Assembly (NCBI RefSeq): GCF_000026945.1
Contig: NC_012861.1
Coordinates: 310,001 to 374,000 of the forward strand
Direction of reading: 5' to 3'
Length of the DNA: 64,000 bases
Origin: Candida dubliniensis CD36
Taxonomy: Eukaryota; Ascomycota; Pichiomycetes; Serinales; Debaryomycetaceae
Position 1 is the stretch's first letter. Each line of letters opens with the position of its first letter. Position numbers and translations under genes: made by a program. Under the pieces are notes generated by a model. The model was not told where the DNA came from, ran no database searches, and worked only from the letters and a program-made list of their open reading frames with translations. Of the stretch, positions 32,576 through 44,566 are shown piece by piece.

Positions 32576-34519
32576 TTAAATCTCATCACTTTGACGACCA
32601 ATTACCATTAAACCAGGTCTAATTCTTGCCTTTGAAGTACATCTATTATCACCATATACTTCAATAATCTTTAATTGTGGACAGCTTTCACCAATCAAAA
32701 ATAAAAGTTCATTATCAATAGCTCGTACAAACCCCAGATCCAAATATGTCAACAATGGGAGTTTAATATGATTATAATATTCAACATCTTTTTCTTGACT
32801 CTCTTCCATTTGTTGAAGTAATCTCTTTTTAAATTGATGCAGATCTTCCGTGAAAACTTGACTTAGAAAATCTTTCGTTAATAAATCCAATGAATTAATA
32901 CTCAATTCAACTAATGTATGACCCGAATGTTTCAATAACTCATAAATGGCTTTATCACCTAATCCAATACATTTTGTAAGATAAACTTCTAATAATCCTC
33001 CAACATTGACTTTCAGATACTCTTTAAAAGCTTGAGCAAATCCTTCATCACTAATTTGATCTAAATTTTGAATAGATAAATGAGTCAAATTTGGACAAAA
33101 TTGGGCAATACCATCAATTAAAAATTTCTCGGTTAAATCAGAACAACCATCAAGATTCAATGACACTAAAGTGTCACCAGTAATAGAAAGGATACTAATA
33201 ATCAAGTCATCATTGATCAATTCTTCACTTTCTGGGTATGAGATCTCTAAATGAGTCAATTTCGATGGCAGTAAAAAATGAGGAATCATTCCATATACAT
33301 CAGCAGCATTCAAACCATCTAATCGAGACAATTTCAATGACGTCAAGTTTCTTCCAGCATTGGTTAATAAACTAATTAATGAATCATTTCCAAATCGATG
33401 AGTATTACGAACCTCAAATTTAGTTAATCGACTACCAGCTTCTTCGAAATAATCTTGCCACATTACATCACTAATTAAAAATGGCCCATTCAATGATAAT
33501 TCTGTCAATTTAGTTAATTGGGATGCAAAATATTGTAAATTGTCATTATGAAATTGTCCACACATAAATAATGTCAACGATTCCAATTGAGGACAATATG
33601 AAGCTATCTTATTTAAAGAATCAGACGCGACATTGGAACAATCCCAAAATTGTAAACTTTTCAAATCTGGAGACAAAAATAATGAAATGGTTTTATCATT
33701 TAGTGAACGATTCTTAGATAGAATCATGGAAATTCTATTCATATTCATTTGTCCAATATCACCCAATACATCAACATCTTCAATATTCTCAGTGATTTTT
33801 TTAATACAAACATCTTGTAATTTAGGAATTCGAACATCAGTTTTATTTAATAATGCCTGAGCCACTCTTTTCCTCTTTTTACGAGCATTCATTTGGTTCA
33901 TTTTAGCTTTCCGTTCTCTTGCCTTCAATAATTGATTACATGAATTACATAGATACCCATTCTTTTCTTTAATAAAACGAGAACTAACAGTCAATTCAAA
34001 TGTTTGACCACAATCAACACAATCATCTTGTTCACCAAATTTTCTCATATTTGCATTACCCAAATCATCTTCATCCTCACTGAAATTAGGATCACCATCA
34101 TTATCACTACTACTGCTGTCGTCATCACTACTATTATTGGGATCATGACGGTGTCGATTCTGACGGGTTGAACCGCGTCTTGATGCTCGCAATTTTCTTT
34201 TAGCAGCACGTCTCATTTCTCTGATTTCATCATCATCCTCGTCCTCTTGTACTGAAATACTTGCTGATCGACGTGAACCTCGCAGTGTTGCTTCCGGTGT
34301 TACTTCCACGCTTGGTGTAAATTGCTCTTGTTCATTAATATCATTATCGTTCTCGTTATCGTTATCATTATTAGTAACTATCTCTTGTTCGCGTTGTCTA
34401 CGTTGTCTAAACGCGTCAGTAATACCTTCATTACGTAAAAACTCAGTTAAGGCAGAGTTAGGACCTTTAACACCACTTTGGGAATTTGAACCTGGTTTAG
34501 ATCTTTGTCTTCTAGCCAT
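32576..34519 (-). CDS. RAD7: Nucleotide excision repair protein Rad7
   Basis: 647 residues from the ATG at 34519 (MARRQRSKPGS); the frame extends upstream only by a non-ATG codon. Basic and acidic N-terminus, then a Cys pair C167/C170 (DDCVDCGQTF) and a second CNSC pair about 20 residues later, probably binding zinc, followed by a basic helix. The rest is leucine-rich repeats of the Rad7 type (LKSLQFWDCSNV, LESLTLFMCGQ, LTKLTELSLNG, LVSLNLDGCSDLTEKFL). Rad7 with Rad16 forms the global-genome repair complex that senses damage and acts in a Cullin ubiquitin ligase. Divergent from RAD23. Confidence 0.87.
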   Translation of the reverse strand: MARRQRSKPGSNSQSGVKGPNSALTEFLRNEGITDAFRQRRQREQEIVTNNDNDNENDNDINEQEQFTPSVEVTPEATLRGSRRSASISVQEDEDDDEIREMRRAAKRKLRASRRGSTRQNRHRHDPNNSSDDDSSSSDNDGDPNFSEDEDDLGNANMRKFGEQDDCVDCGQTFELTVSSRFIKEKNGYLCNSCNQLLKARERKAKMNQMNARKKRKRVAQALLNKTDVRIPKLQDVCIKKITENIEDVDVLGDIGQMNMNRISMILSKNRSLNDKTISLFLSPDLKSLQFWDCSNVASDSLNKIASYCPQLESLTLFMCGQFHNDNLQYFASQLTKLTELSLNGPFLISDVMWQDYFEEAGSRLTKFEVRNTHRFGNDSLISLLTNAGRNLTSLKLSRLDGLNAADVYGMIPHFLLPSKLTHLEISYPESEELINDDLIISILSITGDTLVSLNLDGCSDLTEKFLIDGIAQFCPNLTHLSIQNLDQISDEGFAQAFKEYLKVNVGGLLEVYLTKCIGLGDKAIYELLKHSGHTLVELSINSLDLLTKDFLSQVFTEDLHQFKKRLLQQMEESQEKDVEYYNHIKLPLLTYLDLGFVRAIDNELLFLIGESCPQLKIIEVYGDNRCTSKARIRPGLMVIGRQSDEI

Positions 34520-35208
34520 AATTATTTTTTTTGGTTGCAAAGGTTATTGGTTGGAGAAAAAAAAAAAAAAGAACTGTTGATAAATGGCCACCACTAAAAT
34601 TTAATATGGGAGTCCATCTTTTGTAAAGGGGCTGCTCTCCAAAAATGATTGTATTTTTTTTTTTCAGTCCAAAGTACACGCAAAAAATGGTAATTCTTAG
34701 GGGAAATTGATTTACCCAAAGTACACGAACATACCATAAATATTTGCCACCATCTTCGAAAGAGTTGATATTGTTTAACTATAGGATTAAGGATTAGATG
34801 CTGTATAAATATTTGATCGATTAGCCACCAAGACTACGCTACTAGTTGATTTTTTTTTTGGGGGTTGCCGTTCTACTCTGTGTACAGGCTAAAGTAAGAT
34901 GTCGAGAGGCTGCAACGAGATGTTTTTGGGGGACTACTACCATAGATGGCGCTATCTTCGTTCTATCAGTACCAGCACCAGCACCAGCAGCACCTATTTC
35001 ATTTTTTTCTTCCGGTCGAGGGGCAGCCTCAACAAGAAAAAAAAATTTCAAGGACAACCCAAAAGGAAAAAAAAAAAAAAAAAACAAGTCTATTGATACA
35101 TCCCATCAATCAAAACTCCATTAATAAAGTCTTGATAAATAGTTAATAACTATATAGAGACACACCCACAACAACAAACAAAAAGGGGGATTCACCAAAA
35201 AACAAATC
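34520..35208. other. Divergent promoter region RAD7/RAD23
   Basis: 689 bp. Contains a 12-bp direct repeat (34669-34680 and 34716-34727), several A and T runs, and a CAG-CAC repeat near 34971-34990. Short open frames at 34842-35146 are A-rich or repeat-derived and not accepted. Confidence 0.6.
34669..34727 (+). promoter_or_regulatory. Direct repeat CCAAAGTACACG x2
   Basis: Identical 12-mers at 34669-34680 and 34716-34727, 47 bp apart. They sit 150-210 bp from the RAD7 start and about 480-540 bp from the RAD23 start, so they could serve both genes. I do not recognise the factor. Confidence 0.45.
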
Positions 35209-36702
35209 ATGCAAATTGTTTTCAAAGATTTCAAGAAACAAACTGTGACACTTGATGTGGAATTGACTGATTCAGTATGTATATTAAGGTCTATAAACTG
35301 ATCCTTACTTCATTAGGCTATAATTTGATCTGGGAGAGTCCAAGACATATTCTGAATTGAGTATTAGACATTCAACCCTTTTATTGTCGAGATTATTGTC
35401 TTTTTATGGTTAATGAATTATTACAAAAAAAAAAAAAACAAACAAGAATACTAACATGATGATGATGATGATTAGGTTTTATCAACAAAAGAGAAATTGG
35501 CTCAAGAAAAAGGTTGTGATTCTTCTCAAATCAAATTAGTTTATTCTGGTAAAGTTTTACAAGATGATAAAAATTTAGAATCATATAAACTTAAGGAAGG
35601 AGCATCAATAATTTTTATGATTAATAAAACGAAAAAGACTCCTACTCCAGTACCTGAAACTAAATCAACCACAGAATCCACAAGTCAAGAACAAGTTCAA
35701 GCTCAAGGTTCTACTAATGAATCAACATCGTCGTCAACATCATCTACTACTACTACTACTGCAGCAGCAGCAGCAGCAGCAGCAGGGGCTGCTAGTACTG
35801 GCACCACAACAACTTCGGAACAACAACCAGAGCAAGCAGTATCTAATGAATCTACATTTGCTGTAGGAAGTGAAAGAGAAGCTAGTATTCAAAACATTAT
35901 GGAAATGGGATATGAAAGACCACAAGTTGAAGCTGCGTTAAGAGCTGCATTTAATAATCCTCATCGTGCTGTTGAATATTTATTGACTGGTATTCCAGAA
36001 TCTTTACAACATCCAACCCCACCAGTACCAGTACCAGCACCAGTACCAACAGCACCAACAGGACAACAAACTGAAAGAAATACTTCAGAAACTGGTCAAC
36101 AAGGTGCAAATGAAGAACATGGAGATGGGGATGAAGAAGGTGAAGAATCTACTCAACATGAAAACTTATTTGAAGCTGCTGCTGCCGCTGCTGCTGCAAC
36201 TAATCAAGGTGATTCATCAATTGGTGGTACTACTAGTGGAGTTGGTGCTGGAGCAGGAGCAGGAGCAGGAGGAGAAGGTGATATTGGTGGATTAGGTGAT
36301 GATCAACAAATGCAACTTTTAAGAGCAGCATTACAATCTAATCCAGAATTAATTCAACCATTATTAGAACAACTTGCTGCATCAAATCCTCAAATTGCTA
36401 GTTTGATTAGCCAAGATCCAGAAGCATTTGTAAGAATGTTTCTTTCAGGAGCTCCTGGTTCTGGTAATGATTTAGGTTTTGAATTTGAAGATGAAGGTGC
36501 AGGTGGTGCTGGAGGTGCTACTACAGGTGGAGACGAAGAAGAAGAAGAAGGTACTATTCGTATTCAATTGAGTGAACAAGATAATAATGCCATCAATAGA
36601 TTATGTGAACTTGGATTTGAACGTGATATAGTCATTCAAGTATATTTGGCTTGTGATAAGAATGAAGAAGTTGCTGCTGATATTTTGTTTAGAGATATGT
36701 AA
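35209..36702 (+). CDS. RAD23: UV excision repair protein Rad23 (two exons)
   Basis: Exons 35209-35274 and 35476-36702 join in phase 0 to 430 residues. Residues 1-75 are a ubiquitin-like domain ([17 protein letters not shown]; the first 22 residues come from exon 1). UBA1 lies at about 153-196 ([20 protein letters not shown]), the XPC/Rad4-binding domain at about 300-350 ([20 protein letters not shown]) and UBA2 at the C-terminus ([20 protein letters not shown]). Rad23 binds Rad4 for lesion recognition and shuttles ubiquitinated proteins to the proteasome. Linkers are Ala/Gly/Glu-rich. Without exon 1 the protein would lack half of its ubiquitin fold, which supports the intron. Head-to-head with RAD7. 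Confidence 0.92.
35275..35475 (+). other. RAD23 spliceosomal intron
   Basis: 201 nt with donor GTATGT (35275-35280), branch sequence TACTAAC (35449-35455) and acceptor TTAG ending at 35475. It splits the ubiquitin-like domain after codon 22 in phase 0. Confidence 0.92.
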
Positions 36703-36732
36703 TGAGTATGTTTGACTTAATTTAAATGTGAA

Positions 36733-36776
36733 CCCCCCCCCCCCCCCCCAAAAAAAAAAAAAAAAAAAAAAAAAAA
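36733..36776 (+). repeat. Composite homopolymer C17-A27
   Basis: Seventeen C residues run directly into twenty-seven A residues, followed by CCCGGGG. It lies in the 236-bp convergent region between RAD23 and UTR4. Confidence 0.9.
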
Positions 36777-36938
36777 CCCGGGGTTAATCGTTGTCATTCA
36801 AAAGAGTAATAAAATATAATATAGTAAGCAGTGAAGTGATGATAATATTGGTTTGATCTGTAATATTGTTTTTATTCTATTCAAGTCTGTATTAAGTAAT
36901 TATTGATACTATTATAATAAATAATTCATACCACTTTT

Positions 36939-37754
36939 CTATAAATCCAATTCATCTAATGAGTAAATAATTTTATGAAATTTTTTATCTTCATCATTTA
37001 TAGGTGAATTCCCAGGACGAATAACAATATAACTTTTCATACCAGCATTAATGGCAGCATTAACTTCATTAATATTATCACTTAAAAATAATACTGATTG
37101 AGGATATTGAGATTTATTTATTTCTTGTAAAATTTTTATATATGAATTTGATTGATTTTTGAACCCAACTGTAGTAATATCAAAATATCCATTCAATTTA
37201 TCATTTAAATCAATAGTATCATTATCAATTGATGATGATGTTGTTGATGTTGAAGAATTTTTTACGTGACCAAATAATAAGATTTGTGCTTTTATTGAAC
37301 CTGATGAATAAATATAAATTTTTCTTTGATTATCTTTTGATTTGACAGTTGGAAATGATTCAATAAATTTAATTGAATCTTGATAAATTGGAGCTTTTAA
37401 TTCATTATTTTCATAACCTTGTTTCCAAATTAATCCTTGTAATGATTTTAAAATTGGATCTTTAATATCTTGATCAACTAAATTTTTAAAATGATTAAAA
37501 ATAGATTCCCATGATTGAATAATATTTTCTGGTAATTGTTTTAATATATTTAAAACTGGATCATCATCATCATCATCATCATTATCAGAAGTTGTGGTAG
37601 TTGGTAAAGGGTATTGGAATTTTTGTAAAATTGATGGTAATTTTTCAATGAAATAAGGAAATAAAGTATCTTTAACAAAAGTTATTGGACATACTGTTCC
37701 TTCAATATCTAAGATTACAGTATCAATTGGAGTATTGTTTGTTGTCGAAGCCAT
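36939..37754 (-). CDS. UTR4: Enolase-phosphatase E1 (methionine salvage)
   Basis: 271 residues of the HAD superfamily. Motif I is VILDIEGTVCPITFVKD, with the nucleophile at D16 and E18 in the DxE form specific to enolase-phosphatases. Motif II is IYIYSSGSIKAQ; motif III is SVLFLSDNINEVNAAINAGMK, followed by VIRPGN. It converts 2,3-diketo-5-methylthiopentyl-1-phosphate to the acireductone in two steps (EC 3.1.3.77), recycling 5'-methylthioadenosine to methionine. An Asp run encoded by a GAT repeat lies in the cap domain. A G13-A-G5 tract (plus strand) lies 203-221 bp upstream. Confidence 0.92.
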   Translation of the reverse strand: MASTTNNTPIDTVILDIEGTVCPITFVKDTLFPYFIEKLPSILQKFQYPLPTTTTSDNDDDDDDDPVLNILKQLPENIIQSWESIFNHFKNLVDQDIKDPILKSLQGLIWKQGYENNELKAPIYQDSIKFIESFPTVKSKDNQRKIYIYSSGSIKAQILLFGHVKNSSTSTTSSSIDNDTIDLNDKLNGYFDITTVGFKNQSNSYIKILQEINKSQYPQSVLFLSDNINEVNAAINAGMKSYIVIRPGNSPINDEDKKFHKIIYSLDELDL

Positions 37755-38100
37755 TTTTAATATTCACCCCGTTGAAGAGTTAAAACTGATATTTATTGAT
37801 GGAATAAAACGTGTTTCTCTTTGTGTGGTGGTTGATTTTGATTTTGATTTTGATTTTTCTTTTTCTTTTGTAATGTCAATTAAGATTGAAATTTCTTTCA
37901 AAAAAATTCATAGACTCTTATTTTCTTCCCAATTTTTATGGATTAGTTTCTCAGTAGGGGGGGGGGGGGAGGGGGAAAGGGTGATCTTCTTCATCTCAAT
38001 ACTGTAAATGTTATAGATTATTAGTGATTTGTAATTTACCTTTAAAAGAAAGTCATAAATTATAAATAGAATACACACAAACTTTTATACACATAGTTTA
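37755..38100. other. UTR4 upstream region
   Basis: 346 bp between the UTR4 start and the end of the next gene on the same strand. It holds a GATTTT repeat (about 37831-37858) and the run G13-A-G5 (37957-37975). No gene is seen. Confidence 0.55.
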
Positions 38101-40353
38101 TTACATGTTATATTTATAAGTATTAGTATAATTAAATGCATCCAAATAATTATTATTTAAAACATCAATATCATTAGGAACAAAATATTGTTGGAAATTA
38201 ACCATTTGTTCAAATGCCGTATTATCATTATTCCAACGAATTAATTCATCATTAAATCGATCAATTTCTGAACTAATTGATGAAGATGAAGGACTATTAT
38301 TCTGGAATGGGAATTTAACATTACCACTAGAAGGAGGTAATTGTTGTTGTTGATGATGATGATGATGATTTAAGTTTGTACTAGTAATTGGATGATGAGT
38401 TGGTGGTACAGGAGTAGTGGTTGTTGTTGTTTTTGTTGTTGTTGCTGTTGCTGGTGTTTGTCGTAAGGATGGTAATGCTGGTCTATTTAATGCTTCCATC
38501 ATATAAATTAAATGTTGAGCCCATCGATTACAAGTAGCATTAAAATTAAATAATTGGAATATGGAAATTGCATCTTTTATAGATTCTTTAATCACTGAAA
38601 TATAATGATAATCAGGTTTTTTCGAATTAATTTGTTCTAATAATGTAAATCCTAAAAGAATCAGAGCAAAGAATGTAGCACTTTGAATAGTAAATACTTC
38701 TTTCCTCAGTTTATTATAAGTACAATAAAATTTAAATAATTTAATGGTTAAAAAAGCTGCTTTAATAGAAGCTTTACAAAATGGCATCAATTGTTTTTCA
38801 TCAGTAACTTGAGGTTTATACATATTGGGACGTAATTTCCGATTAACAACATGAACTAAAAATGGTCTAGTTAATGCCATAATTCCATATAATTGACCAA
38901 TATGAACGAAAACAAACAAATAATTATTAGGATTTGTTGGATCACGTAATTGATTTTCCATATCACTAGTTAATTGTAAAAAATTTGGTAATTCAATACT
39001 CCATAATTTTAATTGTAAAGCTAAAGAATTTGAATCTTTAATATTAATTGATCCTCCATTATATAAATTTTGAACAATACTTCGATTTAGTACAGCAGAA
39101 TCACTAGTTGCATTTTGAGCAATAATTCGAATTCTTTCAATTGAATCATTTTTTTCATCTTGGGGTAATAATAATTTTTCCACGGGATAATTAATATCAT
39201 CATAATCATAAGTATTAATCATTAATGGACGACCCAAATTAACACTACTAACACAATCACAAACATATAATGATCTCCATAATCGACGTCTATGAATAGA
39301 TATTTCTTGATTTTCAATTTTATCATTAATAATTTTCCGATGCATACCTAAAGCTTGAGCTAATCTAATTGCTGAACCAAGATTTATCCAAGAATTAGAT
39401 CGATTACAACATGCTTGATAATAAAAATATTTTAAAAAATTTGCTTCAACCATCCATAATTTCCCATCATAAACATTATTTCTCATATATAATTGACCTG
39501 ATTGTAAAAATTCAATAGAATTTGGTAAATAATCAATATCATTATTAACACAATCATTTGATGATGATGATGATGAATATTCAATAAATAAACTTCCAAT
39601 AGCGAAAACAAAATTTAATAAACATAATTGTTTAGAATTAGCAATTATAGGATTATTATAAACTTTATCAACAATTTTTTCCATAAAATATTTCATATTG
39701 AAAACATAAAATGTATCATTAATATTTGATTTAAATAATTCAATCATAATTAATGCATCTTTTTTAAGTGGTAATTGTACCGCAACACCACTACCACTAC
39801 CACCACTACCACCACCACCACCATTTTTTTCCTTCCTATCACCACAACTACTGGGAGTTGTATCTCTATCAAAACTAATCAGTTCATCATGAATGAAATT
39901 TTGTGCTGGATCATTAGTAAATGTAGAAGGACCTAAAACTTCATAAAATAATGCTCGACATTCACTAATTAATGATAAAGCACTACTTTCTCCAAAAAAT
40001 CTTAATACTCCAGTTTCACTAGTTAAAATTCTTGTATGTTGACCATCTAAATTTGATAATCTTTCTTGTCTTGCTTCTTGAGCTTTCTTTTTTTTGAAAA
40101 ATGATATTACATTACTACTATCATCATTAGATAATGCTGTTTGTAAACTTTGACAAATCATTCCTAATGATGTTTTCATTATTGAATCTGAATCTGAATC
40201 TTTTGCTTTTTCTTTTTCTTGTTCTTGTTCTTTTTCTTCACCATCAAATTTTTGGGGTTTATTATACACAAGATTATTAGAATTATCGTTATTGATTCTT
40301 TGATTTCCATTAGATTCATTTCGAGTATTATTCGTATTGTTGTTGTTGTTGTT

Positions 40354-40386
<33 letters not shown>

Positions 40387-40794
40387 ACTGTGTGTCTCCA
40401 TTGATCTTGATCCATTATAATTTGAATGTGAATTTGAATTTGGTGTATTAGGTAATGAAGGAATTTCAGGTTCAATTTCATTAGAATCTGTACTTAAACC
40501 ACCATCTTCATTTCTTCCATTATTATTATTATTATTATTATCACCATCAACTGTAGGTTGTCTTTCATTATTTGATTGAAATTTTGATTTTTTCGATCGT
40601 CCATCTAATTTCAAATAAGTACATTGTAATGATTTTTCTTGACAATATAGACAAGGATTATCTCCATTACATTTACGTTTATGACGTTTACATAAATCAC
40701 AAGCTCGTGAAACTTTTGTACGTTTCGGTATGGGTAATATTCTTGGTCTTCCTTTTGGTCGTTTAACTGGAGGGAGTGGATGATCTTGATTCAT
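38101..40794 (-). CDS. Zn2Cys6 transcription factor
   Basis: 897 residues. The zinc cluster is C32-x2-C35-x6-C42-x5-C48-x2-C51-x6-C58. Just before it, KRPKGRPRILPIPKR (11-25) resembles an AT-hook around GRP. A fungal-type regulatory middle domain covers about 445-540 (NLGSAIRLAQALGMHRK ... RRRLWRSLYVCDCVSSVNLGRP), and extends with helical sequence to about 740. Poly-Asn (encoded by GTT repeats on the plus strand), poly-Gln and Thr/Pro runs lie between. It is a nuclear DNA-binding regulator; I cannot name it or its targets. It shares a 3.8-kb upstream region with CTF1. A GGGA-type quadruplex motif lies 50-72 bp upstream of the ATG. Confidence 0.87.
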
Positions 40795-43700
40795 TTTTTA
40801 TAAAAGAAAATAAAATTGATAGATAGATTAGGAGAATTTACGAGGGAGGGAGGGAGGGGAGGGGGGTTGTGAAATATGTATATACGTGGATATGTGAATG
40901 GAATATATTTGAATAATAAAGGTATTTCCTGTAAATAATAAAAGACTTGTGTTAAAAGGAATATGGAAATTAAAGAAAAAGGAAAAGCTCAAAAAAAAAA
41001 AAAAAAAAAAAAAAAAAGAATTTCAAGATTTGTGATTCTTCTTTTTATTTAATGTATGTTCCGGAAAAATGTAATATTTAAATGAAAGATCTATGCTATT
41101 ACTACTATTACTACTACTACCCAAAAAGAAAGCTTAAATCTAAATTCAAAAACGACTAGAATTGCTGTTGCTGTTACTGTTAAAGGATGATAATTTAGTA
41201 ATGGATAGTACTACTAGTTGATTATGAAACTATTAGTAATATGGAAAAAGCAACAAATAACAAGCAACTTAAAACTAAGAAATAGCCAAACTTCAAAGAT
41301 TTCTATATTAAAGCTTAATTCCATAACGATATTTATACAACATTATTCAATATGGAAATATATTCATTTTGAAATTAATAATTTACAGATCTCAAACAAT
41401 TTTTTTTTTTTTTTTGATCTGAATCTTATTAATTACAAAACAATGTATGTATGTATGTATGTATGTTTATGTGTAGATAAAGAATGAGTGGATTCCGTTC
41501 ATGAATTGGATACTATCGCTAATTAATGCCTTTCCCCGTTTAATTAATATGCACAAGCATGGAATAAATGCCTCCACTTCTTCTGCATCATGAATGAATG
41601 TAATGAATGTTCGTTTCTTCCTCCTCCACAATTGATAAAAAGTAAAAAAAAGTGAAAAGGTTAAGAGAATAAACGTTACCGTTAGATCTTATTAATGTTA
41701 TTGTTGTTTGTCTACTTAGAATGATGGGGAAATACTGTTTCTATTTCGTTATGTAGGAGAAGAAGAAGAATAGTAACATAAAATTTTACATCCTCGGTTA
41801 AATAGAAAAATGAAACCTTTTTCTTTTTCTTTCTTTCTTTCTTTCTCTTTTAGGCATAAGAGTTGATGCAAAATCTTAATAGGTAGGTTAGTATATTTGT
41901 TATTGGATTCATAGTTTACATTGTATTTGTTTATTTATATTCTGATTATTATTAGACACAATTGTTTTTTTTGACGTGGAAAATAAATCGAATACTCTTA
42001 CTGAACAATAGGAAGTGTCAATAACAAAAATTCAATAAACACATACCAAACACTTTAGCAGTTCCATAACCATATGAACAATTACAAACAAACAAACAAA
42101 CAAAAAAAAAGAAGGAAGGATTTAACGAAAAACCAGACTAAGTGTTAATATTTATTCAATTGATAGTAGTAGTAGTACTTCTTAACTCCACTCCTCATGA
42201 CCAACACTTGTATATATATATAGATATATGTATATGAACTATTTGTTAAGAATAATCATCCATAAACCTTAAAAATACCACTTTATAACTTACTAAACTC
42301 CTGACATTTTCTTAACTCCTAATTCATTTTATTGATTCAATTGACGAATAATCAAATTCGGAGTTAGTTTTGTTAAAAAAAAAAAAAAAAAAAAAACAAT
42401 GATCCAATAAACCCGTCTTTCTTAATTAAGTCAATATCAATAAACTAAACCTTTTCAATTCAAATCGGATATAATATCTCGGGAAGAAATTGGAAAAGGT
42501 GAAAAAAAAAAAGAAAAAGAGAAAGGCAAATATTTGATACTTCTACTAAGCCCATTGAACATAGTTTAAATATTAACATTAAACAATAACAACAGAAATA
42601 GAGATTGTTAAGCTATATTTGATACTTACTATAGCTTCACTTGGAAAAAAAAAGTTTAAAAATTAAACCCAAATATTCTTAAATGGTAGCACCGAGTTTT
42701 GTGTTTTACTTATAAAACTAGACATTAAGAATTACACTTAAACTGTGTGAACATATGGATAACCAAAATGGGTGTTGAATTATCAATAATATATATTAAA
42801 TTGAAGGATTTTTGAATAGCCCATGGAAAAAAAAAAAAAAGAGACAAGTGGGCAAAACAATGACAAAGAATGTGTGTGTGTGGTTGTGGGTGTGTGTGTG
42901 GGTGTGTGTGTGGTTGTGGTGGTTGAATTATTGAATTGCCACTTTATTGTCAATTTTTTTGCTCTAAATTAATATTGTTTGAATTGTGTGACTCTCCTCC
43001 TTCATCGATAGTAATAATATATATTATTATTATTATGTTCTTTATTACGTCACCAAATTATCTGTTATAAGATAGTTCTTAGTAGTTACGCAAAAGATAA
43101 TAATTAAGTAAATTGATCGTTTGACTTCTTCCAGTGCCATTATTTTCAGTATTAATTTAAAACTGATATTGTATTAAAGGATCAGATGATAGAAGGAAAA
43201 TCACTTAATTTAAACAACAACAAGAAGAAGAAGAAGAAGAAGGTGCTTGTAGAAAATTTCATTGCTATTTTGTCCCCCCCCTCTTCCTCTCCCTTCCTCT
43301 TCCCCCTCTTCCTCTCCCCTCTTTTGTTCTTTTTTTTTTTTCTTTTTTTTTTCTGTTAATTGTTTATCGCCCTAATCTTAATATTAATGTTGGAACCATT
43401 TTGTGTACAGTTGGGTGGAGAAGGGACCTACTTTTGTAACTGGTCTACTACTACCACTACCGTCCGCGCCTAATATCTTCCTACCTGCCACCGCCACCGC
43501 CACCAGCCGAGAATGTTTTTTTTTTTAGTTCATTGATTTGCTACCATATTATCATCATTGTTGCAGTTGGTGGGCGAGAAAAGCGAAAGGAGAAGAAAGA
43601 ATGAGGCGGTAAAGGACATAAAGAAGAGGAGGGGGAAGCGGAATAGACCGAGAGAGAGCGATGGCTTGCCCCCTTTGTTTACCCCCGCATCAAATATATA

Positions 43701-44566
43701 TACACATACATAATCAAACAATCAAACAATCAAACAATCTTCTATCTCCTTCTTGTTGATAGTGAAAAATATTAATGATAACAGTATTGTTATTGATTGG
43801 TTAGGTGAGTATCCCGTCTTCTTGCTCTTCTTCTTGCTCTTCTTCTTGCTTCACCATACTAAAATTAATATAAATTTATTACACAAATCAAAATCTCCAA
43901 CTATACCATTCAAATTAAACAAACTAAAAATTTAAAGAATTTAAAGGAAAGGAAAAGTTTTTAATTTTTGCTTTTGATTGAAAAAAAAAAAAAAAAAAAA
44001 AAAAAAACTTTTGGTTAAAAAACCGGAAAATAAAAATCAATAATTAAAAAATTTCCTTTCTACTTTCCTTCTTTCTCTTATTTCTATTTTCAACTTTCTA
44101 CTTTTTCATTCTTCTATCGAGTTCAACAAGTTTTTTCATAAGTATTCCTCCCCCCCATCCCCCCTCCCTGTTTTCATCTATTTATTGATATTGTTAAAGT
44201 TGTGCATCCATTACTTGACACCCTCCCCTCCTCCTCCTCCTCCTCACCCGAAATATCTAGCAATATTAAGGTGAAAATTAACAAATAACCGTTACAGATT
44301 AAACATTTTAACGGATAAATATTTGAATTCAAATCCAACCTAGTAATTTTTTCCAAGTGATTAAATAATCATTAATTTATAACAAATTCAAACCCAAAGA
44401 CAAGACAAGAAAAAGGAAAAGGAAAAGCAAGAAACCAATTTGCCAACATTTATCTTCCCTTTTTTCTTTTCAAAAAACCAATCCTATCTTCATTCTTGTT
44501 TCATTTGAACAAACTTACTGTACCTACTTATATCCTTTATATATTATATTTTTTCCCACTTCAATC
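40795..44566. other. 3.8-kb divergent region between two zinc-cluster genes
   Basis: No credible gene. Contents: a quadruplex-like tract (40844-40866), A runs at about 40991-41017 and 43981-44007, ATGT repeats (about 41442-41466), a possible minus-strand leader intron (41875-42046), a GT-rich tract (42871-42923), C/T-rich tract (about 43264-43322) and C-runs (44150-44164, 44221-44228) upstream of CTF1. Long leaders on both sides are likely. Confidence 0.5.
40844..40866 (+). other. G-quadruplex-like tract upstream of zinc-cluster gene
   Basis: G-runs of 3, 3, 3, 4 and 6 separated by single A residues. The sense strand of the flanking gene is C-rich here. Confidence 0.55.

Noticed and set aside
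40179..40481. 100-codon frame inside the unnamed zinc-cluster gene
   Set aside because: Out-of-frame translation of Asn/Gln repeats of the real gene.
42871..42923. GT-rich tract resembling telomeric DNA
   Set aside because: Simple GT/GTTGTG repeat, not the 23-bp Candida telomere unit; internal location.
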